Assembly (NCBI GenBank): GCA_902581605.1
Contig: CACHPE010000003.1
Coordinates: 46,978-110,977, forward strand
Direction: 5' to 3'
DNA: 64,000 nucleotides
Origin: an uncultured Pelagibacteraceae bacterium
GTDB taxonomy: Bacteria; Pseudomonadota; Alphaproteobacteria; Pelagibacterales; Pelagibacteraceae
Part shown: positions 51,800 through 59,122 of the stretch, in pieces
Layout of the letters: each line of letters begins with the position of its first letter
Position numbering within the stretch: the stretch's first letter is position 1
Notes under the pieces: generated by a model
The model's input: only the letters and a program-made list of their open reading frames with translations
Told to the model about the DNA's origin: nothing
The model's database searches: none
Made by a program: the position numbers and the translations under genes

Positions 51800-53128
51800 C
51801 TAGCTCCAAGGAAACGGACTGTTCGAAGTAGGGTGAAGTTCTCCCTTCTCGTAACGGTTGAATCTAAATGGTTTTAACAAATCACTTTCAGTACCAAGAA
51901 TTTCTTTTGCAACAAGCTCACCAACACCGATCATCTTGTATCCATGGTTTGCATCTGCAATCATGTAAACGTTTTCAAAAAACCTATCAAAGATTGGAAA
52001 AGAGTCTGGCGTCATGCATCCAAGACCACCCGATGGTCCTTTTCTATACAAATCAGATTTACCTTCAAATCTTTTTTGACAATGGGCTAAAGCTGAACAC
52101 CACATTTCACTAAATGCATCAGTAGTTTGATACTCAGGAGACTCAATCCCATAAGGATCAACATTAACTTGATCAAAATGTTTTTTGACTATGTAAGGTG
52201 AAGTACCACCTTGAACACCTAATCCATCAATATCAGGTTTATAATAAATTCCCCAAATTTTATCTGTTAATAATTTTTTAGTTTTGTCTGAATATAATGG
52301 AGCAGTAGAGTCAACATGAACTACAGGCGGTTGCTTTCCATCATTTGTTTTCAAAAAATCTGGTTCAACACCAATAACACCTTCTTGTAACATCCAGTAT
52401 GTCCACATATCAGTTTCATGCATTTTTCCATCTTTACCTTTTATGTTAGCTGTTTTAGGTAACTCTAACATATTCCAAAAATCTCTTGCCCAAGGACCTG
52501 CACCGATAACAACCTGTTCACATTCAATTATGCCTTTATCCGTTTCTACTCCTGTAACAGCTTGACTGTTACTTCCTTTTTTAAATCCTGTTACCTTTAC
52601 ACCTTTCATCACTTGAACACCATTTGATGTAGATTTACTCTCAAGTGCTTTAATTGAATCTTTGTTAAATGCGTATCCACCTTTTTTTTCATGAAGTACA
52701 GAAGTGATACCTTGCGCCTGCCAATCATCAAAAATACCCTTCATATAATTAGAACAATCTTTTTCACCTTCGATGAAGACAGACTCGTATCCAATAGCTT
52801 TTTGTTGTTCATAAATAGTTGCAACATCTTCATGCATTACCTCAGGTGATATTTGCATATAACCAACTGGATTGTATTTAAATGCTTTAGGATCACTCTC
52901 CCAAACAGAAACTGAGTGAGCCATTAATTCTCTCATCGCTGGTTGGAAATAATTATTTCTTACAACACCACATGCAATACCACTTGCACCAGCTGCAGTA
53001 TCTTTTTTTTCTAATACAATTATCTCACCAGGATTTTTGTATGTTTCTGAAAGTTTCCAAGCAGTACTTAGTCCATGAATTCCACCACCGATGATAACTA
53101 CTTTTGCTTTCGAAGGTAATGTCGTCAT
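51800..53128 (-). CDS. FAD-dependent oxidoreductase, sarcosine-oxidase beta / MgdA-like
   Basis: A 442-residue flavoprotein of the DAO/sarcosine oxidase family. The dinucleotide-binding motif is VVIIGGGIHGLSTAWKLSE (10-28), followed by EKKDTAAGASGIACGVVRNNYFQPAMRELMAHS. The C-terminal FAD region is GPSGGLGCMTPDSFPIFDRFFENVYMIADANHGYKMIGVGELVAKEILG. It would oxidise an N-methyl amino acid. Lying just upstream of gmaS-mgsABC, it may be the flavoprotein of N-methylglutamate dehydrogenase. The companion subunits (SoxD, SoxA and SoxG-like) are absent here, so a stand-alone oxidase or dehydrogenase for sarcosine or dimethylglycine is equally possible. Confidence 0.82.
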   Translation of the reverse strand: MTTLPSKAKVVIIGGGIHGLSTAWKLSETYKNPGEIIVLEKKDTAAGASGIACGVVRNNYFQPAMRELMAHSVSVWESDPKAFKYNPVGYMQISPEVMHEDVATIYEQQKAIGYESVFIEGEKDCSNYMKGIFDDWQAQGITSVLHEKKGGYAFNKDSIKALESKSTSNGVQVMKGVKVTGFKKGSNSQAVTGVETDKGIIECEQVVIGAGPWARDFWNMLELPKTANIKGKDGKMHETDMWTYWMLQEGVIGVEPDFLKTNDGKQPPVVHVDSTAPLYSDKTKKLLTDKIWGIYYKPDIDGLGVQGGTSPYIVKKHFDQVNVDPYGIESPEYQTTDAFSEMWCSALAHCQKRFEGKSDLYRKGPSGGLGCMTPDSFPIFDRFFENVYMIADANHGYKMIGVGELVAKEILGTESDLLKPFRFNRYEKGELHPTSNSPFPWS

Positions 53129-53228
53129 AACAAAACATTATTTTTTGGTACGGGTAATTAATATAATTATTTATAGAACTAAAAATTATATATAAAAAAT
53201 AGATACTTAAATTTTTATTAAAAAATGG

Positions 53229-53579
53229 CTAATAACTTATGTTTTTTAAAGTTACTAAATAATCATTAAACTCTTTTATAAATGATTCACTTGGCATTAT
53301 ATTTTTTATTCTCTGGTCTGCTGAAGTTTTTTCAAGTCTAAAGAATCCTTTTTCACAAGCTTCTGTAATTATTAAAGCTGATTTAGGTCGAGAGGTTTTA
53401 AAAAGTTTTGTTTTTAATTCTTCAACTGATAATTTTTTACCTTCTTTATATGCAGACATTACTAGCAACATCATATGATAATGGGACGGTGATTTTCTAA
53501 AAAAATAGTTACTTGATGTATGAGATTGCCTCATTTGATCTTCCCAAAAATCTAAGAGCGTTTTCTTTTCTTTTGGCAT
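53229..53579 (-). CDS. Small winged-helix-like protein, putative MarR-type regulator
   Basis: A 116-residue protein between tdm (5 bases upstream) and the sarcosine-oxidase-like gene. The middle, SHYHMMLLVMSAYKEGKKLSVEELKTKLFKTSRPKSALIITEACEKGFFRLEKTSADQRIKNIMPSESFIKEFNDYL, has the helix-turn-helix spacing of a winged helix. Its EKTSADQRIKNIMPS resembles the wing and D-x-R signature of MarR proteins. If it binds DNA it could control the divergent tdm/tmoX promoter region, linking demethylation to TMAO supply. The similarity is judged by eye, so a non-regulatory accessory role to Tdm cannot be excluded. Confidence 0.6.
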   Translation of the reverse strand: MPKEKKTLLDFWEDQMRQSHTSSNYFFRKSPSHYHMMLLVMSAYKEGKKLSVEELKTKLFKTSRPKSALIITEACEKGFFRLEKTSADQRIKNIMPSESFIKEFNDYLVTLKNISY

Positions 53580-53584
53580 AGCTA

Positions 53585-55924
53585 TTAAGCTTTTACTCTC
53601 GATTTAGTTGGATCGTAAAAAGGAAAACCAACTACTTTTGCCCCAATTCTTTTTTGATGACCGTCAATTTTACCAATCTCTACATCGGTACCGATCTCAG
53701 AGTATTGAACGTCTATTCTACAAAGTGCAATATTTTTATTTAAAGTAGATGACAAGCATCCACTTGTAACTATACCAACTTGAGATCTGCCTATATGAAC
53801 ACAGTCTCCATGACCAGCTATTTCTTTGCTAGCAAGTTCCAATCCTACTAATTTTTTTTGAGGGTTTGCCTTTCTTTTTACTAATTCCTCTTTACCAATG
53901 AAATCTTCCTCTTTTGTTTTCAATGGAACAGCAAAACCTATGCCAGCTTCAAAGGGATCTTGTTCACCGTCAAACTCAGCACCAAATAAAATTAAACCTG
54001 CTTCAATTCTAAGTTTATCTAGAGCTGCAAACCCAGCTGGAATAAGTCCATCATCTTTACCCGCTTCCATTAATTTATCCCAAACTTCCGGCGCGTGTTT
54101 TGGATGACACCATATCTCGTACCCTAACTCACCAGTATAACCAGTTCTCGAAACAATTAATGGTATACCTTGAAGTTCTTCTATTCTACAAATTGTAAAT
54201 CTAAACCAGCCCAACTCATCTATCGAAGGCTGTGTTGGTGGTGTAAAGATTATTTTTTTTAAAATTTCTCTACTTTTTGGACCTTGCAAAGATACATTAC
54301 TAATTTGGTCAGTAGAGTTTTTAACAATAGCATTAAAATTCTTTTTTTTTGCAATTTCTTTAAGCCATTCACCACCATACTCATCTCCACATATCCACCT
54401 AAAACCTGTTTCGCTTAATTTTAAAAGAGTTCCATCATCAAACATCATTCCATTTTCATAACACATTGCTGAATAAACCACCTGACCTACAGAAAGTTTT
54501 TTTATATTTCTTGTAAGAGTATAGTTCATTAATTCTTCTGCATCGGGACCTATTATTTCAAATTTTCTTAATGACGATAAATCAATTAGCACTGCATTAT
54601 TTCTGCAAGCATTATATTCATTGACCAACCCATGTTTAGTGTAATCATTTGGAAGCCAAAAGCCTCTAGCATCAACAAAGTTTCTAGTTAATTTTGAAGT
54701 TTTTTCATAAAACCCAGAATTTCTAGTTAGTTTATTTTCAGAGTCTGTTTTCATTCTAAAACCAAATGATTTTCTAAATTCTTTATTTTTGTCATAAGTT
54801 CTAACAAATATATTAGTAGGATTCCATGAATTACACGGATCTATATCACTTGGACATGCAGTTGTTCCTATTGTTAAATCTTTTAAAGCTTTAAACATCA
54901 CATAGTCACCAGGTCTTGAATAAGATTCATCAGAAATAACAGAATTTAATCCTCCGGCAGAAGTGTTAAAAAATAAATTAATTGCATGCCAACCTTTTTG
55001 TTTCTGAACACCGTATTTTGACATACTTTCAGTTAAATTATCTGAACAATTTGGATGACCAAAATATCCTGCGTCTTCATAATATTTAGATGTACATGCT
55101 AGATTAAAAGTATCGTGTTTACCTACAGTATCTCTTATAACTTCTACAAGAGGCTCATGGTCTGTATCATAAAATTTAGAGTGTAATCCAGGTCCAGGAA
55201 AAGTATTTCCCATAAATGTTCTGGTCGTTTGCCAGTCTAATCCCTTTTCAATCCCTTTTTCTAATTTTTTTGTATCAAATGCTACGAAGTCAGAACACTG
55301 TCTTCCAGTTGGACTAATTACCTGAATATAATCTCCTTCTTTTACCTGGTAAGATATAGATGTTTCTTTTTTTATGTTTTCTTCATACAGAGGTTCAAAT
55401 ACAGGATCTGGTATTACATTTAGTTCTTTATCATTTATGATTTTAAATCTCTTGATAAAAATCGTTAAATCACTTGGAGGATTTTGATTTGTTATATCCA
55501 TATCATCGCCAGGTGCAGCAAAAATAGCAAAACATTTATCTTTTGATTTAAATTTCATGCTTTCTCCCGCTTTAGTATCAGGATCAAATATGATTGAAGA
55601 TTTAGAGTCTGAGATATTTAAGTTTCTTTTTTTTAATTGATAATTTGTTGCTAATATCGTTTCATCTTTACCATTAAGAATATTTTTAATGAAATTTTTT
55701 TTATTGTTTGATTTTAAATTTAAAATTCCAACATCAGATTTACCATCTTTGTTAAAACAAAGTATTTCACAAATTTGATTACCCTCATTGTTAATAATTT
55801 CTAATTCATCATCAGGAAAAATTTGAAAAGCAGTAAGAGCACCACCATTAACAACATGTCTTTCAACTCCAGGTGGTAAAATATTTAAACCAGGGTATTT
55901 AATATCTTTACTTGTTCCTAACAT
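53585..55924 (-). CDS. tdm: Trimethylamine N-oxide demethylase (Tdm)
   Basis: A 779-residue two-domain protein. The N-terminal half is DUF1989 (PF09347), seen in GRQCSDFVAFD, TFMGNTFPGPGLHSKFYD and EVIRDTVGKHDTFNLAC. The C-terminal half from about 430 is a GcvT/aminomethyltransferase-type THF-binding domain (GFAALDKLRIEAGLILFGAEFD, VSRTGYTGELGYEIWC). Cys277, Cys293 and Cys357 have the same spacing (16 and 64) as the three zinc cysteines I recall for Methylocella Tdm. It converts TMAO to dimethylamine plus formaldehyde, which the GcvT domain can pass to tetrahydrofolate. Size and the DUF1989 domain exclude DmdA. The gene is divergent from tmoX. Confidence 0.9.
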   Translation of the reverse strand: MLGTSKDIKYPGLNILPPGVERHVVNGGALTAFQIFPDDELEIINNEGNQICEILCFNKDGKSDVGILNLKSNNKKNFIKNILNGKDETILATNYQLKKRNLNISDSKSSIIFDPDTKAGESMKFKSKDKCFAIFAAPGDDMDITNQNPPSDLTIFIKRFKIINDKELNVIPDPVFEPLYEENIKKETSISYQVKEGDYIQVISPTGRQCSDFVAFDTKKLEKGIEKGLDWQTTRTFMGNTFPGPGLHSKFYDTDHEPLVEVIRDTVGKHDTFNLACTSKYYEDAGYFGHPNCSDNLTESMSKYGVQKQKGWHAINLFFNTSAGGLNSVISDESYSRPGDYVMFKALKDLTIGTTACPSDIDPCNSWNPTNIFVRTYDKNKEFRKSFGFRMKTDSENKLTRNSGFYEKTSKLTRNFVDARGFWLPNDYTKHGLVNEYNACRNNAVLIDLSSLRKFEIIGPDAEELMNYTLTRNIKKLSVGQVVYSAMCYENGMMFDDGTLLKLSETGFRWICGDEYGGEWLKEIAKKKNFNAIVKNSTDQISNVSLQGPKSREILKKIIFTPPTQPSIDELGWFRFTICRIEELQGIPLIVSRTGYTGELGYEIWCHPKHAPEVWDKLMEAGKDDGLIPAGFAALDKLRIEAGLILFGAEFDGEQDPFEAGIGFAVPLKTKEEDFIGKEELVKRKANPQKKLVGLELASKEIAGHGDCVHIGRSQVGIVTSGCLSSTLNKNIALCRIDVQYSEIGTDVEIGKIDGHQKRIGAKVVGFPFYDPTKSRVKA

Positions 55925-56067
55925 TTTAATTTTTTAAATATTGTTATATTTTTTATCATCATTTTTATTGTTTAAATATATATATATTTTTTAGAACTAA
56001 TAATTCTTTACCTTCCTATTCGTTTTGTCATAGACTAATAAATATTAATATTAATAGAGGGGTATAC
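55925..56067. promoter_or_regulatory. Divergent control region between tdm and tmoX
   Basis: This 143-base, highly AT-rich gap carries promoters in both directions: demethylase leftward, TMAO receptor rightward. An alternating AT run (around 55977-55990) and AATATTAATATTAATA (around 56041-56056) are visible; no high-confidence operator was identified. The tmoX start has a GAGGGG ribosome binding site. Shared control of uptake and demethylation is expected from this arrangement. Confidence 0.5.
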
Positions 56068-57012
56068 ATGAAAAAAATAATATCATTACTATCTGCTCTA
56101 GTGATTTCTGTTGTAAGTTTTGCGGGAATTTCTAACGCTGATAGCAAGAAGCCTATCGTTATCCCAACTCATAACTGGTCAAGTCAAATTGTAATGGCTT
56201 ATGTTATTGGTGGGATTTTCGAAAGTATGGGCAATAACGTTAAATACGTTAACGCAGACTCACAAGCAGTTTATGAGTCAATTAGAATTGGAGATGTAAC
56301 TTTATCTCACGAGGTATGGGAATCTGCATTTGGTAAATCTTTTACCACTGCTTTAGATAAAGGTGGTTTATTAGATTGGGGTGATCATGAAGCAAGAACT
56401 CTTGAGGATATGGGATATCCAAACTGGGTTACTGACAAAGGATTATGCCCAGGTTTACCAGACTGGACAGCCTTAAAAAATCCAGATTGTGCTAAAAACT
56501 TTACAACACCTGATTCACCAGATGGAAAAGGTAGAATGTTGGAAGGTCCACAAACTTGGCATGGTGACTTAATTCCACAAAGGGTTGATGCACTAGGTTT
56601 AGGTGATTTATGGTGGGTTAAATTTGCTGGAAGTGCTGATGCACTTTGGGCAGAATTAGCAGCAGCTGAAAAAGAAGGAAGAGGAACAATCATTTTCAAC
56701 TGGACGCCTAACTTTACGGATGGTGCTGGTTTCACATTTATTGATTTCCCTCCATACACAGCTGGTTGCAGACCAGAAGATGGTGGAGATGGTAAATGTG
56801 GTTCTCCTGATGGATACTTGAAAAAAGCGGTTCATGAGGATTTTCCAAAAACTCATCCTAAAGCAGCAGCAACATTTAAGAAAATGTCTTTCTCTACAAG
56901 TCAAATTGGTGCAATGGCAGCTTTAGTTGACGTTGACAAAATGACTCACGAAGATGCAGCTAAAAAATGGTTAGCTGATAACGAGTCAGTTTGGAAAGCA
57001 TTTACTAAATAA
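56068..57012 (+). CDS. tmoX: TMAO/betaine-binding periplasmic protein (TmoX, OpuAC family)
   Basis: A 314-residue receptor with a signal peptide (MKKIISLLSALVISVVSFAGISNA). It belongs to the glycine betaine/choline OpuAC/ProX group. Four Trp residues are placed as in an aromatic box that holds a trimethylammonium head: Trp37 (THNWSSQ), Trp84 (EVWESAF), Trp164 (QTWHGDL) and Trp212 (NWTPN). Its divergent location from tdm, with tmoV and tmoW 1.1 kb downstream, supports TMAO as a ligand; SAR11 ProX-type receptors can also bind glycine betaine, choline and carnitine. A strong terminator follows, implying high receptor expression. Confidence 0.83.
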   Translation: MKKIISLLSALVISVVSFAGISNADSKKPIVIPTHNWSSQIVMAYVIGGIFESMGNNVKYVNADSQAVYESIRIGDVTLSHEVWESAFGKSFTTALDKGGLLDWGDHEARTLEDMGYPNWVTDKGLCPGLPDWTALKNPDCAKNFTTPDSPDGKGRMLEGPQTWHGDLIPQRVDALGLGDLWWVKFAGSADALWAELAAAEKEGRGTIIFNWTPNFTDGAGFTFIDFPPYTAGCRPEDGGDGKCGSPDGYLKKAVHEDFPKTHPKAAATFKKMSFSTSQIGAMAALVDVDKMTHEDAAKKWLADNESVWKAFTK

Positions 57013-57034
57013 GGATTAAAGTTAAAAATTTAAA

Positions 57035-57068
57035 ATCTCCCCCAACTTGTTGGGGGGGATTTTTTTTT
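57035..57068 (+). terminator. Rho-independent terminator after tmoX
   Basis: A 12-base stem (ATCTCCCCCAAC at 57035-57046 with GTTGGGGGGGAT at 57049-57060, containing one T-G wobble) with a TT loop is followed by eight T (57061-57068). It separates the receptor gene from the MORN gene and the tmoVW genes, so the latter need read-through or their own promoter. Confidence 0.9.
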
Positions 57069-57093
57069 ATATGATTTTGTGTAAAATAAATTC

Positions 57094-57471
57094 ATGAAAA
57101 AATTTCTACTTTTTATATTATTAAGCTTTTTAATAAGTTCTTCTGTATTTGCCCGAAGCACCGGTTGCAAAGAGGGTAATTGTGATAATGGTTATGGTAA
57201 GTGGGTTTACACTGATAAAACCACTTATGAAGGGGAGTGGGTTTCAACAAAAAAACAAGGAAAAGGTGTAGAGACTTGGCCAAACGGATATATTTATAAA
57301 GGTGAATTTAAAAATAGTGTTTGGAGTGGAATTGGAACGTTAATATTTCCTGATGGCTCTACTTATGAAGGGGAGTGGGCTAATGGTTTTATGAATGGTC
57401 AAGGAACATTTACTTGGGCTGATGGAAAACAAAAAACAGGTATTTGGAAGAACGGTAAGTTACAAGAATAA
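57094..57471 (+). CDS. Secreted MORN-repeat protein
   Basis: A 125-residue protein with a signal peptide (MKKFLLFILLSFLISSSVFA) followed by about four MORN repeats: YEGEWVSTKKQGKGVETWPNG, YKGEFKNSVWSGIGTLIFPDG, YEGEWANGFMNGQGTFTWADG and a final short KTGIWKNGKL. MORN repeats form elongated beta sheets and mediate lipid or protein contacts; the exact function is unknown. It lies between the tmoX terminator and tmoVW, and its stop overlaps the next gene start (TAATG). A role in envelope organisation of the transporter cannot be excluded but is not shown. Confidence 0.82.
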   Translation: MKKFLLFILLSFLISSSVFARSTGCKEGNCDNGYGKWVYTDKTTYEGEWVSTKKQGKGVETWPNGYIYKGEFKNSVWSGIGTLIFPDGSTYEGEWANGFMNGQGTFTWADGKQKTGIWKNGKLQE

Positions 57472-58022
57472 TGTCTAAAGAAAATTATATTAATAAAATA
57501 AAAAATTTACCTGAGTCTTTGAGACAATTTATTGGTCTTATATCTATTACTCTAATAGTAATTTTATCTTTTAGTATTTTAAATGGAATTTTTGGACAAG
57601 GTGATGATTTAGTAAAAAGAATGAAGTTAGAAGAAGAAAGAATTGCTGAAGAAAAAAAACTAAGTGAGTTAATATCTAAACTACCCTCTGGAATATTGGT
57701 CTCATTTGATGGAACTGATCACTACAAATTAACAGATGAAGTATATGAGCAGGTTTGTAAAGCTACAAAACTAATTCCTCAAAGAGCAATAATGGGAGCT
57801 AATTTCTTAAATTTTAGAGCACATGAGCTTTATACAATTAATGGAAATAAAATTGATGAGACTTTTGTCAAATGGGATGAAGAAAAAAACAAATGTTTTG
57901 CAGGTTTTACAGTTAGTGGAAACAATGTAGGTGTTGATGAAAGTATTACTATAAGTGGAGAAGCTTTAAGTTTTTTAAGTACTGGAATTGATACTAGAGT
58001 TTATTTTATTAAAAATTTTTAA
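57471..58022 (+). CDS. Membrane-anchored hypothetical protein
   Basis: A 183-residue protein of unknown family. A short cytoplasmic N-terminus is followed by one helix (FIGLISITLIVILSFSILNGIFG, about 20-42), a charged coiled-coil-like stretch (VKRMKLEEERIAEEKKLSELISKL, about 48-71) and a beta-rich globular C-terminus (ILVSFDGTDHYKLTDEVYEQVCKA ... SGEALSFLSTGIDTRVYFIKNF). The gene is coupled to the MORN-protein gene by TAATG and ends 65 bases before tmoV. Together they form an inserted two-gene unit inside the transporter locus. Confidence 0.65.
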   Translation: MSKENYINKIKNLPESLRQFIGLISITLIVILSFSILNGIFGQGDDLVKRMKLEEERIAEEKKLSELISKLPSGILVSFDGTDHYKLTDEVYEQVCKATKLIPQRAIMGANFLNFRAHELYTINGNKIDETFVKWDEEKNKCFAGFTVSGNNVGVDESITISGEALSFLSTGIDTRVYFIKNF

Positions 58023-58087
58023 TGAGGAAAGGCAACAATTATTAACATTTTAATTTTATAGAATTTAATATAACTTTAAAACAATTT

Positions 58088-59119
58088 ATGTCTGAGACTG
58101 TAATAAAATGCGAGTCGGTTTATAAAATTTTTGGAGAAAATGCCAAAAAGATGCTTGAAGAATCCAATGGCAATGTAGATGCAAAAACCTTTCAGGAAAG
58201 AGGATGTATTGTTGGAGTAAATAATGCTTCTTTTGAAGTTGCAAAAGGAGAAATGTTGGTAGTAATGGGTTTATCTGGTTCTGGTAAATCAACACTTCTT
58301 AGATGTATTTCAAGATTAACGGATGCTACTGGTGGAAAAATTTTTATCGAAGGTCAAGACTTATTAGAATTAAATAATAAAGAGCTTATTGAGCTTAGAA
58401 GAAATAAAATGGGAATGGTTTTTCAAAGCTTTGCTTTGTTACCTCATAAAACAGTTGTTGAAAATATTGCTTTTCCGCTTCAAATAAAAGGCACTAATAC
58501 TGAAGAGAGTATTAGTAGAGCAATGGAAATGGTAAAACTAGTTGGACTAGATGGAAGAGAGAATTATTTTCCAAGAGAACTTTCAGGTGGACAACAACAG
58601 AGGGTAGGAATCGCAAGGTCATTAGCAGTAGAGCCTGATATATGGTTTTTAGATGAACCTTTTTCTGCATTAGATCCATTGATTAGAAAAGAAATGCAAG
58701 ATGAGTTTTTAAGACTTCAGGAAAAATTACAGAAAACCATCATGTTCATCACTCATGATTTTGATGAGGCATTAAAGTTAGCTGATCGAATAGCAATTAT
58801 GAAAGATGGTATAATTGAACAATTAGATACACCGGCCAATATCGTGCTAAATCCAGCAACTGAATATGTAAGAAAGTTTACTGAAGAAGTACCGAGAGAG
58901 AAGGTTTTGATTATTGAGGATGTAATGGATGCTTCAAGTAAAGATAATTTAGGAGATTTAAAAGTATCAAAAGATGAAATTATAGAAAATGTTGCAGAAA
59001 AAATACTTACTCAAGAAAAATTAGTAGGAGTAGTTGACTTAAATAATAATATTGTAGGATCAATTAAACCTTCAAAAATAATAGATACAGTTTTTGGAGG
59101 AAGAAAAAATGGTAGTTAA
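58088..59119 (+). CDS. tmoV: TMAO/betaine-type ABC ATPase (TmoV)
   Basis: A 343-residue ProV/OpuAA-family ATPase. It has Walker A GLSGSGKST (about 62-70), MVFQSFALLPHKTVVENIAFPLQ, signature LSGGQQQRVGIARSL, Walker B DIWFLDEPFSALDP and H-loop ITHDFDEAL. A short degenerate CBS-like tail (EKLVGVVDLNNNIVGSIKPSK) ends the protein, as in the orphan paralogue at 13135-14160. Four bases separate it from the permease gene. It powers import of TMAO or betaine through TmoW with TmoX as receptor. Confidence 0.86.
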   Translation: MSETVIKCESVYKIFGENAKKMLEESNGNVDAKTFQERGCIVGVNNASFEVAKGEMLVVMGLSGSGKSTLLRCISRLTDATGGKIFIEGQDLLELNNKELIELRRNKMGMVFQSFALLPHKTVVENIAFPLQIKGTNTEESISRAMEMVKLVGLDGRENYFPRELSGGQQQRVGIARSLAVEPDIWFLDEPFSALDPLIRKEMQDEFLRLQEKLQKTIMFITHDFDEALKLADRIAIMKDGIIEQLDTPANIVLNPATEYVRKFTEEVPREKVLIIEDVMDASSKDNLGDLKVSKDEIIENVAEKILTQEKLVGVVDLNNNIVGSIKPSKIIDTVFGGRKNGS

Positions 59120-59122
59120 AAT

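Noticed and set aside
53585..55924. DMSP demethylase DmdA
   Set aside because: The C-terminal GcvT domain invited this call, but DmdA is about half as long and lacks the N-terminal DUF1989 domain and its three spaced cysteines, which fit Tdm.
56385..56904. Antisense frames of 124 and 82 codons opposite tmoX
   Set aside because: They mirror the well-supported tmoX sequence and have no recognisable protein features.
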